NCBI GenBank assembly: GCA_910589415.1
Contig: OU342631.1
Location: 2,914,001-2,978,000 of the forward strand
Source of the DNA: Malachius bipustulatus
Lineage: Eukaryota > Arthropoda > Insecta > Coleoptera > Melyridae
DNA length: 64,000 bases
Direction: 5' to 3'
Shown here: positions 1 through 12,700 of the stretch, in pieces
Position numbering within the stretch: the stretch's first letter is position 1
How the letters are laid out: the number at the start of each line of letters is the position of its first letter
Position numbers and translations under genes: made by a program
The notes under the pieces: generated by a model
What the model was told of the DNA's origin: nothing
The model's input: only the letters and a program-made list of their open reading frames with translations
Databases searched by the model: none

Positions 1-2
1 AC

Positions 3-250
3 ATATGTATATAGTGGTTCAAACATGTTTCGGACTATAATAAATCTATTGACATCATCAGAGTCAAATTTCACTTTAATACGGGCCTGTGCGCTCATTA
101 AAATTCTTGTACTTGTATTACTCATCGTCATCACAATCCGACAAGGCTATTATAAAAAGTTTAATAAAAGCACAGGTCCGTATTAAAGTGAAATTTAACT
201 GATGATGTCAATACTATAGTCCGAAACACGTTTGAACCACTATATGTGTG
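3..250. repeat. Short palindromic (hairpin) element
   Basis: The left arm, reading TATAGTGGTTCAAACATGTT from about position 8, returns as its reverse complement at about 158-250. Arms are roughly 90 bp with several mismatches and enclose a loop of about 50 bp. It carries no coding capacity. It looks like a fold-back MITE or one end of a larger one cut by the window edge. The shared segment 'ACTTTAATACGG' lies deep in both arms. Confidence 0.75.
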
Positions 251-699
251 ACATATCATTAAATTCAGACTTCAAATATCTTTCAATTTTTGCAATAAAA
301 AATCCACTTTACCCCTTTAAGACTTAAAAAAATTCCATAGATCAGTAGATATTCGAAAAACTATCAAATTTGTCCATTTTGTCTTTGCTCTGTTGTTCTG
401 TAGAATATCTTTGTTGATTGACAAGATATGTGTCTGAGTCTTGGGCTTGGGTCAACGAATGCCATTCATTTTCCTTATCTTTCGTTTTCAAAGTGAAATG
501 GTTTGAATTAAAATTCAGCGGGAGCTTTCAGATGAAGTGAGTGAAGTGGAAAAGTCTTGTCATAATTTTTTCTTATTAGTACCTAATCATCTTTTTTATT
601 TATTTGAATATTATTATAAAATTCTATAAAAGTAAAATATTGAGGGCAGAGTCCAGTTTAGTGTATTTTTTAATTTTTGTTGTAGTTTTTCACAATGTA
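251..699. other. AT-rich intergenic or intronic DNA
   Basis: No coding segment, RNA gene or clear repeat was recognised. The text around 520-610 (GAAGTGAGTGAAGTGG followed by CTTATT) resembles 21740-21860, so this may be the edge of an old dispersed repeat. Confidence 0.4.
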
Positions 700-950
700 C
701 ACTCTGCTTTGACAATATCTGGTCAGTCCAGTCAGATTTTTTTTTCGAGGTCCGGTCAGCTCGAATTTTTTTGCGAGGTCCGGTTTGACTAGATCCGCCG
801 ACCGAATCGATTTTTTTTACAAGGTCTGATCAGCTCGAAAATTAGATTTTTGCACGGTCTGGCCACCTAGAATTTATGTTCAAGGTCTGGTTTGACAGAG
901 ATCGAATTTTCGAGCTGTTCGGACCTCGCAAAGAAAGATTAGGTTAAAAT
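700..950. repeat. Degenerate minisatellite, AAGGTCCGGTCAGCTCGAAA-type unit
   Basis: About 30-bp units built on GGTCCGGTCAGCTCGAA followed by a T-run and TTGCGAGGTC repeat several times in plus orientation. Near the right edge the sense flips (TTTTCGAGCTGTTCGGACCTCGC). The same unit forms larger arrays at 22055-22330 and 24523-25040, again with an orientation switch. No protein coding is apparent. Confidence 0.6.
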
Positions 951-1471
951 TCACCTTGTCCTATGAAGAATCTATATACTAACTGTGCAATCCACCAACC
1001 GCCACTATTGGAATGGGAGAATTGCATTGTTCACTTATTTATCTATACCTAATTTATTTATTACCAACTCACTATAAACTCCAACTGCATGTAGAACAAA
1101 CGATTTTTATTGGATTTCTCCAACAATATGAATAAATACATAAACAAATAAATAAAAAATAAGTAAATAAATAAATACATAAAAATGAAAATATAATAAT
1201 ATGTAATATATTTTCCTATTTAATGTCCTATTTAATAAAACAACAAATTGGTTTTCATTTCCTGTACAACCGGAGGAGTAACTATTTTGAAAAATTCTTG
1301 ATCACATGCGATTTATGTCAAAATACAAATTTTCAGAAAAATATTTTACTATAGAACTTCTAACAAACGGGGTACTTGAATCACACTATATAAACTTATA
1401 TTTATCAAGCAACATATTTATATTTACACATGTCTGGTAAAATTCAGATTAATCGACTCAAGAAATGGCAA
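951..1471. other. AT-rich DNA with an ATAAATA simple repeat
   Basis: Positions about 1130-1200 are a degenerate (AAATA)n tract. Nothing else was recognised. Confidence 0.4.
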
Positions 1472-2241
1472 TACAGGGTGATTCAAAATTGAGTGCAAAT
1501 ATTTTGAGGGCTTATTTACCAGCCCAAAATAAGAAGTTTTTTTCATATAATCGTATTTCCTAGCTTGCTTTGTTTTCTAGATACAGGGGGTAAAATTAAA
1601 AAAAAAAAATCGATTTTTATAAATTTCTCAAAAACCTCTCAGCCGATTTAAATAAAATTTTATAGGCTTATTTGTTATCATAAGGGCCTTCCTTTGATGG
1701 GAATAACATGAATTTATTAATTCCAGTGGCGTCTCAGGGGGCTACCTGAATTAAATTAAATGAATCTCAATAATCGATGTGAATTTTTTACTTGTTTTAA
1801 TAGGGCCTGGCACAGATTTTAATTTTTTTCTGGGAAACAAAGCTAGATACGAGTAAAGCTCAGGAGGCAAGAAAGTTACAATATTGACCGCTTAATCTAA
1901 AAAAAAATATAAATTGTCTAAAGAGCAGTGGCGTATCATAATTTTACCTATAAGTATCAAGTAGGTAGTCCTCTGAGACGCCACTGGAATTAATAAATTT
2001 ATGTTATTCCCATCAAAGGAAGTTCCTTATAACGACAAATAACCCTACCAAATTTTATTCAAATCGGCTGAAAGGTTTTTGAGTTTTTCAAAAAAAAATC
2101 GATTTTTTTTTGCAAAATTTTACACCCTGTATCCAGAAAACGAAGCAAGTTAGGACATACGATTATATGAAAAAAACTTCTTCTTTTTGGCTGGTAAATA
2201 AGCCCTTAAAATATTTGCACTCAATTTTGAATCACCCTGTA
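1472..2241. mobile_element. Palindromic transposon, TACAGGGTG ends (family 1)
   Basis: The element opens TACAGGGTGATTCAAAATTG and closes with the reverse complement ending CACCCTGTA. The arms are near-complete inverted repeats of roughly 270-300 bp each around a less symmetrical centre (about 1745-1960). A second TACAGGGGG starts at 1582, exactly 110 bp inside the left end, and CACCCTGTA ends at 2131, exactly 110 bp inside the right end. CAGTGGCGTCT occurs internally in both arms. TA at each edge is compatible with a TA target duplication. There is no transposase, so it would be non-autonomous. Confidence 0.85.
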
Positions 2242-2417
2242 TAATTAAAATAAATAATTTGATTATAAGAAATAATGTTGGTTGATGATCAATTAAATGC
2301 TTTCTCTCTAGGTACCTATGAAAAAAATTATAAGACACGGGTCGGTGCGTGATAAGTAACCTCCACCTAACCGGTAATTACCTACGGTAAGTACAACAAA
2401 TTGATTCATCATACATA

Positions 2418-3512
2418 TACAGGGTGTTTCTTAATAACATGCGAATATTTAAGGAGGTTATTCTTGGGTCAATTTTGAGAAAAAAACTTTATATGAACGT
2501 ATGTCCTAAAAGTCTTAACTTTTGAACTACAGGGTGCTAAAATTTAAAGAAAAAAACTTGTTTTTTATTATAACTGTGATATTAGCCTAGATATTTTTTT
2601 GAAATTTGGTACACGCCTTCTATGCATCAACATGCATTTCATGAGGCGAAAACAATTGTAGTACTTTTACCAGTGGCGTCTGTACGGGTTTTGAATTAAA
2701 TGTTTTTGAAGAAAAATATGTTACGCCACTGTTTTTTCTTAAAGTAAAAATTATTTTTGAAGTCCCCATCCCTTTCCAAGCAAATGTGGTCTCTTGATCT
2801 TTTTCCGTTTGACGTACTGTTTTTGCATAAAAAAATAAAACTCAATCATTAGCACCGCGGTAGACCACTTATAAGAACAATAACTTTGAACAGTTTATTT
2901 AAGAAAATAATTTTTAAACTGTAAAATTATGAAAAAAAAGTAATCTACATACATTTTGGAATAGTAACAGAAAATTGATAACTAAACGCACAACGAAACA
3001 AATTAAATCAGGTGTTGGAATTGTCCACCTGATTTAATCTGCTTCTTACCAAATACCTAGATCGTTTTTAATACTTGTTAATGATTGAGTTTTATTTTTT
3101 TATGGAAAAACTATACGTCAAACGGAAAAAGATCAAGAGACCACATTTGCTTGGAAAGGGATGGGGACTTCAAAAATAATTTTTACTTTAAGAAAAAGCA
3201 GTGGCGTAACATATTTTTCTTCAAAAACATTTAATTCAAAACCCGGACAGACGCCACTGGTAAAAGTACTAAAATTGTTTTCGCCTCATGAAATGCATGT
3301 TGATGCATAGAAGGCGTGTACCAAATTTCAAAAAAATATCTAGGCTTATATCAGAGTTATAATAAAAAACAAGTTTTTTTCTATAAATTTTAGCGCCCTG
3401 TAGTTCAAAAGTTAAGACTTTTAGGACATACGTTCATATAAAGTTTTTTTCTCAAAATTGACCCAAGAATAACCTCCTTAAATATTCGCATGTTATTAAG
3501 AAACACCCTGTA
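2418..3512. mobile_element. Palindromic transposon, TACAGGGTG ends (family 2)
   Basis: Begins TACAGGGTGTTTCTTAATAA and ends with its reverse complement. Arms run about 410 bp each (to about 2830 and from about 3095) around a short unique centre. As in family 1, the terminus is echoed 110 bp in on both sides: TACAGGGTG at 2528 and CCCTGTA ending at 3402. CAGTGGCGTCT sits near 2670 and its complement near 3248. The arm sequences are otherwise unrelated to family 1. There is no coding capacity. Confidence 0.88.
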
Positions 3513-3535
3513 TAGTTCTAGTTCTAGTTCTAATC
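3513..3535. repeat. TAGTTC tandem repeat beside a palindrome edge
   Basis: Three to four copies of TAGTTC lie directly at the right border of the preceding palindromic element. The complementary motif GAACTAGAACTAGA appears at about 12630-12646. Confidence 0.6.
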
Positions 3536-6100
3536 AAAGTTTATTCACCATTCCCAAAAGAACTCAGGTGGTCTGGCAATGTGTCTGTCTGACATTCGAG
3601 ATTGCAAGTCGCATGTTTGGATAAACAATTAACTCGTGTTCGTGTTCGGGACAAAAACCGCAATTTTACCACGAAACACTGCAAGAAGACGTGAATAATA
3701 CTTTGCGTCTATGATGGTTGTAAGTGAACTGCTTTTTTGTACTTGATGATGACCAATACAGTTGTGTGTAAGTGTGACCGCAAACTACTTCTGCTGTGTG
3801 CAAAAAGCCGTCATAGATAAATAGGACCGTGGTACTGTTGCACGGTCAATTAATGGAAGTAAACAGAGAACTCGGGCACGGCACGACTGAGCTTCGGAAA
3901 CAAATGAACCATCACTGATCTGGATCAGTAAATGAGCATTTAGGTCAGGAAAAAATTAATGAATAGGAAGATTTAGTCATCTCTACTGAATAACAGCTAT
4001 TAAATTCAAATCAACCATGTCAGAATTATTGAAATTCTACTTCTTTATAATAATTATTATTATATTATAATGAACTATTCATTCATTATATACTTCTACA
4101 TATAATACTTATTACCAGGGGGAAAAATGAAATTGATATTTTCTAATCAAATTTGCAGGGGACGTGATTCTTGCGTGTTTTACTTCTTTTCCTCGCAGTC
4201 CTGGACCAGCTCCTGCAATATTACTTTGAAAAGGGATATAAATCTGGACTTGATACAGAAGAAGGGAGGAGATATATTGAATTCGAAAGGGTCCATCCGT
4301 AGCGTGACTGTGACTGCCAAACTTCCATACCCTTGTCAAATGAACAAACAAGAAACAGGATGGATAATCGATGACTCGTTTATAATTCAAGACATACGAA
4401 ACTCATATAAATAATACCCCCGTCAAGACAGTATACTTGAAACGGCGAATTTATCATACTGATCAGAAATTATTTTGGTAAAACTGCAAGCGAATGACCT
4501 GTTGAATATTAATAGGAATTCGGAATGTCTGGGACCGAACGTCCATATTAAATCTTGCAACAGGATGTCCTTACAATGATCTCACCTGCACATTCACGGG
4601 CTTCCAACCAAACTTGTTTTGACAATATTTTTGTTCCAAATAATGATACAGAAATTCTTTTTCCACTTCATTTACCGATTTTAAATAATTAACCGATTAA
4701 AAAAGAAGACGTCACTAGATGTAATAATTTATTTTTATGACAGATGGTCTTCGTTAACATATTCACACGTTGTGCAATTGCTGGACGAAAATTAATTATG
4801 AAACCTAAACCTAAAATTTATGTCAATATCGCTTCACAAAATTTGAATATTATGCAATGGGTGCATATCATAAATAATACTATTGTTATCTGAGAAAGTT
4901 TGATCTCCTAATTATTCATCATAATTTATATAGTCGCATCCTGAAAATAAGAGCTTAATGACTAGCTAAGTATCTTATAATCATTTGATAGAAATAGGAT
5001 AAATAATTTATTAAAACAATTCAGATTCCTTATCTTTGAAAATACAATACAGTAGAATGATTTCGAGGACTTGCAATGTTCTTCTAGTTATTTAATTTTT
5101 GTACAAATTACTAGGGGGGCTATACAAATTATTAGGGGACAGTTGTGACAAGCACCTGTTTGAAATAAAAATAAATTATAAAATTAATTTCAATTATTAG
5201 CGGTCGCAAAAATATTCTTAAAGTTTGCAACACCTTTCTTAGACTATTTTTTCATTGCCAAATTATCCAGACGTTGAAGGTTGAAGGTAATACATAACAA
5301 TTAAAATTCACAAAGCGTTCTTGTGACTTTGTAATAACAAGTGGTTGCACGTATGCAGGTGGAATTCGAATTAATTGCTCAGACAACTACATACTTATTA
5401 TTATATTTATAAAGGCGGCTGCCATAGGTACCCATTTTGAAATAAATGTTAAAAATAGGTAGGTACATACTTACTCACTTACTCTGGAAATAAAAGAATC
5501 GACCGATAAACCAGATATTTATAGCATCGATTCCACAAATCCTTTAATCGACGTCAGCTAATAAACCCACTTAAATCTGATATAAGGCAGTTAGGCTCTT
5601 CTTAAAAGATACTTAAAAACGGTACTTCTTCACTAACATACACGGCCGGCCCAAGCAATAACACCCTCTTTTTATGGATCCGTTTTTGCCTTTATAGTTC
5701 GGAACACAGGCCAATCTGCTCTTTGTCGGAGAGCGCTTCAGGTTATTAAATTTTATTGTACATTTATAGGCGAGATTCCTCTTCCATTTGTGTCGCGGTA
5801 CTGACTTTTTACCTCTGCCAGAAAGGTAGCTCGATTCTCGGAACAGTTCCGGAACTTGATCCCTTTTTGTGTATCTATGACATAAATTCACCTGTCATAA
5901 CTATAACAACTCTAAATCTCCGTCGCTTTGGTGTTGTAAATTTTACGACCCATGTAGGTATGACAATATTTGAACAACCTTTTAACATCTATAACAGGCG
6001 AAAGTATAAAATATTGGCTGGCCATTTTCTTGTCACATTCTTCAAGTACCTAATTATTTTTCAAAGCAAATTAGGTAATAAATAAAAATATATAGCCTCC
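3536..6100. other. Gene-poor AT-rich stretch
   Basis: Both strands are open for about 90 codons at 4112-4414, and both are open around 5613-6085. The products match nothing I recognise and lack domain motifs. The 5613-5891 minus and 5756-6085 plus frames do not begin with ATG. I do not call genes here. A more GC-balanced patch at about 4140-4400 might hide a short exon but cannot be supported further. Confidence 0.35.
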
Positions 6101-6401
6101 ATAATACATAATAGGTAAGGGATCTAATAAAATATATTTCTTGAAGGAACCATAAATCAAAATCAAAATAATTGTCAGGTTGTCCAAAATATGACGATCT
6201 GAACAATTATGGGTAAAAATAGATAATAAAAACATATCTAATATGAAAAATAATAAAGAATAAATTTTTCATTATCTGATTCTAACACATCTTGAAGATG
6301 ACATTTTGAAAAATTACTCAAAGAACAAACTATTTTTCAAAATGTTCAATTATATCGACCTGCTCATGTACCTTCAAAAATATATTTTCATTAGCTGTTC
6401 A

Positions 6402-7398
6402 GAGGGGGTGTTCACTCGATGAAAAAAGTGTTCAATTATTTTCACAAACTAAATTATTTCCACTATTTCCATTTTATTTCCACTATTTCTACATTATTTC
6501 CACTATTTCCATTTTCAATTCACTATTTCAATTTCAAAACTCTGTAAAACACTTTTTTTGCAGATCTCTTCTTAACTTGTATGCTTTCGTCGGTTTTTCA
6601 GATTATAATATTTGCATGAATACAACACAATACACAATATTTGAATAAAAACAGTGGTAATTTTCTTTACGCTTTCGACGTAGAGGTGTAGGTAGTGTAA
6701 AATGTAGTGTCGATTATTGGTGATAATAGAAGCAACGGTTTTCCCCTATTTTTTCAATGGAAACCTTCCTCAACAAAAGAAACCAATCAGTTGACAAACG
6801 TGGGCTTGAGACAGAAAAGCGATTTGAGCTGCAAGTTTTTGCAATTTGGGGTTTTCGAATGATTTTTTTTGTTTTACAAAAAAAGTTTTTCATCCGATCT
6901 TTTGAATCTTGTCGGGGAAAAAACGAATGCTACAGAAAAATTGTAAAGTAGCATTTGGGGATGCAACTTCACAAATTCCAAAATATTAAATTATCAACAA
7001 TAAAAATTCGTGGGTGGGCAAATGAAACTAATCACTGGACAAATGAGGACAACAATAGACGAACGATCTATGCATGTGGTTCAAAATTCTTGGTCGAAAA
7101 ATTGCCGATTTTTTGTTTTGTTTTTATTTTTTAACTGCGCTTGAAAAATTTGCAAAATTCAGATTTGGGGACGTGAGCTGCTTCACAGACCTTTCCAAAT
7201 CCTCTTTTAAAAATTTTTAATCTAACTGGAGATCGATTGATGGAATAATTTCCTTTGAAAAGAGTGGAGCTACACCACTATTTCCACATTATTTCCAAAT
7301 TATTTCCGCTATTTCCACTTATTTCGAATGATTTACAAACTATTTTTAATTATTTCCACCATAAGTGAACAATCATTTCCACGAGTGAACACCTCCTC
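6402..7398. mobile_element. 1-kb element with 17-bp terminal inverted repeats
   Basis: GAGGGGGTGTTCACTCG at 6402-6418 is mirrored at 7382-7398 with one mismatch. Just inside each end is a tract rich in ATTTCCACTATTTCC (6440-6530 and 7265-7380). The interior is AT-rich with no convincing coding sequence. It separates two copies of the surrounding direct repeat. A target-site duplication was not obvious. Confidence 0.6.
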
Positions 7399-8154
7399 GG
7401 CTGATTCTCTAACACTTCTTGAAGATGAAAATTTGAAAAATACCCAAAAAACATTTTTTTTCAAAACGTTTCATTATTTATCATCCACTCCACCTGCCCA
7501 TACTTGAAATTTTAATTTGTCTTATTATTACATATGTATTAGAATTTTTGTAGGACCGCAATAAATCAAAATCATGTAATAATTGTAATGTTATCCAGAA
7601 TATGACCAAATGGGTACGGATTACCCGTAAGGAAATACAGGCAGTTGCCTAGGACCGCCCACAGCTTGGGAGACACGGGAGCGCCCTCACTCAGTAAACA
7701 TCATCTAACAAATACTTTAACACATCCAAAAACTAAGTGGTAATATTTTTTTAATAGAAACCAAATTCTAGAGAAAGCTTTTGATAAATCACAATGTATG
7801 AGAGTGGCACCCGCCGGACAACCGACTCCCCCCTACCCTAAGATAAAATAAACAGAGTCGCCGCGGCCTGATTTATTGTTTTATTGCATAATTTATTATT
7901 GACGATTCACAATCACAACTCAACAGATAACATGTATTGTAAAAAACTTTATCCCCCATCCAGATCTTCTAAAATGCCACAGAGTGTATATTTTATAAAT
8001 GATTGACGCAATTTTGTTGTTTACAGTGAAAATTTCAGTTAAATTCTGTTGAAAACTTGCTGTAAAATGAATATAAATATAATAGAAAATTATATTAGGA
8101 ATTATAATAGCTAATTATTAATTAATTATTTATTAATTAATAGCCAAACTACCA

Positions 8155-8467
8155 AAGTAGATAGGGGGCCACCTGGGTCCGTCGGATTTCCCTAGATCTA
8201 CGGAAAAATGGCAGTCTAGGGAAATTTTAGCTGAACTGACCTGGCGTCATGCATAGCGGCGATGCTCTGACCTGGCCTCATGATAGCAATAAATCTGTCA
8301 ATTTAATGGGTTATTTATGCAAATCAGCCAACCAAAATCGATAGGATCTGGTCAGAGCATCGCCGCTATGCATGACGCCAGGTCAGTTCAGCTAAAATTT
8401 CCCTAGACTGCCATTTTTCCCTAGATCTAGGGAAATCCGACCGACCCAGGTGGCCCCCTATCTACTT
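8155..8467. mobile_element. Compact GC-balanced hairpin element
   Basis: The arm AAGTAGATAGGGGGCCACCT at the left is mirrored as ...TATCTACTT at the right, and the inverted arms of about 125 bp are nearly identical. They contain GGATTTCCCTAGATCT and CCTGGCGTCATGCATAGCGG. The loop is about 60 bp. High arm identity suggests recent formation or constraint. No coding capacity. Confidence 0.85.
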
Positions 8468-9170
8468 ACCAATTTATAATTTTATATAATAGAAAATATA
8501 GAAATTTATTTTGATATATTATCTACTGACGCCGCTGGAATGTTCTTCCTAGTCTGTTAATAGAGTTTGTTTAAAGTTTTGAAGTTTGGCAAAATGGCAA
8601 TTGTTTCGAAAATTCAAAAGGCATGAAGGACATTGTGAAATTTGGTGTAAAATCCATAAAGCCATGCACTGAGTGAGGAATGGGCGGTATAATACCTATG
8701 CGTTATTGGATATGGGCTAAAAAATCATAATCCAGTCCTGTGGGTACAAATAAATAATAAAAAAAATTAAAGCAGAAATTTGCATCAACTGATTCCAACA
8801 CATATTCAAAATATGAAAAAATACCTAACGAACTAATTATTTTCAAAAATTTTAACTTGTAGGTACCTAACTCGCCCCACATGAAAAAATGTCCCATTTA
8901 AGTGTTAGAATTTATTTCTAGGGCCAATGAACCAAAATCACAATAATTTCCAGGTTGTTCAAAATACGAGTTTCTCGGCAAGTGAGACTAACACAATCTT
9001 TAATAAATATGGGAATTTTAGAAAAATACCCAAAGAAAAGAACAAATTATTTTTCAAAATTGGGTTTTAGTTTATATCCAATCCATCTGCAAAAATGTCT
9101 TCTTATATGGACAATAAAAAACTCATTTGTTTTTTCTCAATTTCCATTTGTATTCGAGAAAAAAACAACA

Positions 9171-10360
9171 TAAAAGAGGAAACAACCACACACAACCATA
9201 TATAACCACAATTCATCAAAACGTATAGAAATAAAATACCTTCCTTTGCAGTCCATAACGGTAATTATTAGTGTGGTATAAATCAGTCAATTAAATCGCA
9301 TGGGAAGGTTTTAAAGAACCTGGGCTGTCAAACAAGGCCCTCCATCGGTAACGTGTCACCCATAATTATAGGTATAATAAACGAGGCACCTCAGATTGGG
9401 TGAATTTTTCACCGACACAAAGAGAACAAAAGCCAGTAGAAACACCTATAAATAATTCAGCAGTTCCAGAACGGCGCCTGGACCGATTTATTAGAAATTT
9501 CACAGGTCTTAAGCAGGCCCATTATAGGGCACGGTTTCTACTACTGCATTGCGTTTGTATCGACAAAAAGTATCAAATTAAAAGATACAAAAGCATCGAA
9601 TAAGGAATTCTGTAATTTGAAGGTTATATAAAAAAAATAACGTGGGAAACCTCTTTCTATAATAGGTAAATTAAATACATAGAAGAGAACTTTTAAAAAT
9701 CAACCGCATATCTTTCCACTTCTGCATTAACGAATTTTTTATCGCTGATAAAATTAAAACTAATTCACAAAAAATTATAATTTATTTTCATTAACTTTGT
9801 AGCATAAACTGGCGCTAAAATTACACTGTCGATGCAAAATTATCATCACCATCTCTTATCGACTTTTGCCTGCTTAAACCTACATTGGTTTTCTCTTATA
9901 AAGCGCCTGCCTTCATTATCAAGAAATCAGAGGGATTAATTTTTAAAACGTTCAAATCCTTGACGTCGGTTATATCGAACAAGTAATCCAATTTAAAAAG
10001 TTATTACCGTTTAAAAAGTGGAAGTTAACTCGATGGTGAGGGTTCGGTAACTTGATTTCCATTTCGTTTATAAACTAAAAGGTTCGAGGCTTCAAAATTA
10101 AGTTTAAAAATCGGAAGCCCTCGTTGATTCCCACTCTTAATCTTACCCAAGTTAAGTTATAATTTTAGATTGTTGCCAGTTGCCATTTGATTTCTGATTC
10201 ATGTCCTTGGTGGGGAGTTTCTATGGTGCTTCCGAGATGGGGGGGGGGGTGCTTTCCATGGGGAAACTTTACTTCATGGCTTACTTAAAGTTATACCGTG
10301 TTATACAATCATATAGATAGATAAAATTGATAATAATTTTATGGTTATTTATTTATTCCC
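9171..10360. other. No feature recognised
   Basis: Contains modest patches of mixed composition (9290-9600) with a 67-codon open frame of unknown nature, and a G10 run near 10240. No domain, RNA gene or repeat family could be assigned. Confidence 0.4.
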
Positions 10361-10379
10361 TTGCATGAAGGTATAGCCC

Positions 10380-11880
10380 CCGAATTTTCTGAATAACTCT
10401 TTGGGCGGCTAACTTCGCGCGGTCCTACTGTCTCTCAGAAATTGAGTACTGCAAAATATGTTTTAAAAACAATTTTAATAAATTTTGAAAAATGTTGAAA
10501 ACATTTCCGGAAATGAGTTCTTATCAGAGTTCTAAGTATAAACTCCGGAAAGTTCTACGAAAAAGTTATTTTCCACTTTGCCAAGAACTCAATAGTTAAT
10601 GGTTAAAACAATTATTATCAGTTCATGGTTACTTAATCCAACAAATGTCACAGAAAATGAGTTCGGTTTAGAGTTTTAAATAGTCCCCGAAGAGTTCTAC
10701 AGAAAATGTTTCTTCACATTTTGCCAAGAACTCAATATTTAATTAAGTTGTAGGTACAGTAGGGTATTCTTGATTATTGATTTTTTCCAGCAAATTTTTT
10801 ACCGATGCTGTTTGGGCGACGACTGTGCAAACAACGACACTATAACACATTTAATTTTGGGCAAACTGAAAAAGGACTTTTCTACAGAACTCAAGAGTAC
10901 CTGTTACCCATAAAGAACTGTAATCAGAACTCATTTCGGTGGTATTTGTGTAAGCATGTTCATTCGACAATCAATCGAATTCACAATAATTATAAGCAAT
11001 TAAATAATTATTGAGTTCCCGGCAAAGTGGAAGAGATACTCGGGGGCTACTCAGAACTCTAATAAAAACTAAGTAATTTCAGTGACTGGGAATTTTACAA
11101 TAATCTTTTTTCAGAAATATTTTCGAAAATATACCCCGCAACTGCTCTAGACAACTCCAATTTTTGCGCTCCAATATTTATCGCATCAGAACTCATTTTC
11201 GGAGAACAAAACGGGGATGTGAAGTTAGCCCCCGAAAACGGAGTTTTGCACTTCAAGTGTTTTGTTCCGCGGAACTATACCGGGTGGTGCGTTGGCAAAC
11301 GCAGCATAGAGATTTCAAAAATTCTAAAATTGCAATATTGGCTCCCCTATATATTTTAGAGACAAATGTTAAATTAATACTTCGTTAACTTTGTAATGCT
11401 GCTTCTGTTCCTGTAGTTACATTTTAGGTCTGTTGAGTCATTTTCGAGAAAAACGGGAAAAAGTTTGCATTATGTGACGTCATTTGTATTGTTATCATTT
11501 CGCTGTGACGTAATATTTTCAAAAATTAAATTTTTAAGTATTGTTCAAGCCAAGGCACTTATGAGCACGTCGTCACAAATTGAAATCTTTTTCTCGATTT
11601 TCTCACAAACGCCTTAACAAACTAAAATGCTGCTACCAGCAACATGCAGAAACAGCTTTACAGTCTTAACAAAGTATTCATTAAATATTTCTCTCTAAAA
11701 ATTTATAGGAAAGCCAACAATTGCAATTTTAGAATTACCCATTGAAATCTCTATGATGCGTTTGCCAACGAGTCCAACGACCACCCGGTATATTCTAGTT
11801 CTACTCAAAACTCTAAAAATTCAAGCGTTTCCAGAAAAAATTCAGGGGCCAACTTCACGGCCACTTTACTTTTTTAGATA
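10380..11880. repeat. Complex inverted and tandem repeat block
   Basis: Outer edges read AGCCCCCGAATTTTCTGAAT on the left and AATTCAGGGGCC on the right, in inverted sense. Inside, a unit of about 136 bp containing GTTCTAC..TTTGCCAAGAACTCAAT repeats in tandem (10555-10605 and 10690-10742). Further GAACTC phrases follow in both orientations. A related copy lies at 20036-20400, sharing AGTTCCCGGCA and GTGAAGTTAGCCCCCGAAA. A separate palindrome (11276-11793) is inserted within it. Confidence 0.6.
11276..11793. mobile_element. Palindromic element nested in a repeat block
   Basis: TATACCGGGTGGTGCGTTGG at the left is mirrored by CCAACGACCACCCGGTATA at the right, with a small insertion near the right end. 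Arms pair inward through GCAAACGCAGCATAGAGATT, and through segments around 11390 and 11640, for about 130-140 bp. No coding. Confidence 0.75.
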
Positions 11881-12166
11881 ATATAATATTTACTTTCAAG
11901 AGGGCACTGAAATTGATATTTTTTCAAAATTTTCTTTCATAACGTTCAAACCACTTATTCAATGGCCCAAATTGAAAAAAATATATTTTTCATAAAAATT
12001 CTGGTCCTTTTCACATAATTATACCTAATCAAAAAAAGTCTATCAATTGCTTTCCTTTTTACATAATAACATTTTGGTAAACATATAAAAGTTCAAGGTT
12101 TGTCCCGGATCAAAATAATGAATTCATCATGATTAAATTTTATAAAAGGGCCTATAGGATCGAGAC

Positions 12167-12700
12167 ATGCGAGATCCACCCATATCCCTAGAGTCTACAA
12201 AACACATCTACGTCTCTCGTGATGGATGGAGACACCTCCTATTTGGTTTAATCGCCCTTACTATAATACTAAAGCTACAGAAACAGGAAACCAAGAGGAA
12301 ACCGCTACCAGAACCGAGAAGACGTCCGACGTTTCCTGAATCCGCATCCGCGACACTCCCGGCATTATTATTTGGCAACCCTCGGTCTGCACTACTTCCT
12401 CCCCTTGCCCTCGGCTCCATGGCAGATGCAGGCGTGTGTCACTTCACTCACTTGGCACCCCTTGCATTCATCGACACCCCGCATGTGCCCTACGCGCCTT
12501 CTCTAATTGATTATTCACCGTTCGCACCAAGCTCGCCCACGGTTCCTTCCATTTACAAAAGCTTGAAAGCTCCATACGATTCAATGGCTTTCACACTCCA
12601 GGAACTGTTGAAGCAAATGAACACTAGAAATAGAACTAGAACTAGAGTATGCGCCTCACATATTTTGCACTTAAATATGTATTGTCATGAATGCGAATAA
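12167..12700 (+). CDS. Hypothetical 177-codon ORF in a GC-rich island
   Basis: An ATG-initiated frame of 177 codons runs through an island markedly richer in GC than its surroundings. The product has one short hydrophobic stretch (residues about 24-36), a basic Pro-rich part (about 40-55), then Ala/Pro/Ser-rich sequence. I recognise no domain. On the opposite strand an ATG in a strong context (GCCATGG, 12420) opens a 70-codon frame, so the island might instead be a first exon or 5'UTR on the minus strand. The frame ends in a GAACTAGAACTAGA repeat. It could also be a fragment of an unknown mobile element. Confidence 0.2.
   Translation: MRDPPISLESTKHIYVSRDGWRHLLFGLIALTIILKLQKQETKRKPLPEPRRRPTFPESASATLPALLFGNPRSALLPPLALGSMADAGVCHFTHLAPLAFIDTPHVPYAPSLIDYSPFAPSSPTVPSIYKSLKAPYDSMAFTLQELLKQMNTRNRTRTRVCASHILHLNMYCHECE

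Larger units (their letters stand above)
6110..9170. repeat. Scattered degenerate direct repeats
   Basis: Two blocks recur in the same orientation. One is an ATAAATCAAAATCA / GTCAGGTTGTCCAAAATATGA block, at about 6150, 7570 and 8930. The other is a CTGATTCTAACACATCTTGAAGATG block followed by a run resembling AAAAATACCCAAAGAACAAA and then TATTTTTCAAAA, at about 6278, 7401 and 8790, with a shorter trace near 9000. Together they suggest three or four diverged copies of a 250-350 bp unit that were separated by later insertions. Confidence 0.55.

Noticed and set aside
1130..1200. CRISPR-like spaced repeats
   Set aside because: It is a plain AT-rich simple repeat in a eukaryotic context; no regular spacers occur anywhere in the window.
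5613..6085. Overlapping opposite-strand frames of 92 and 109 codons
   Set aside because: No ATG starts, no recognisable motifs, no splice context.
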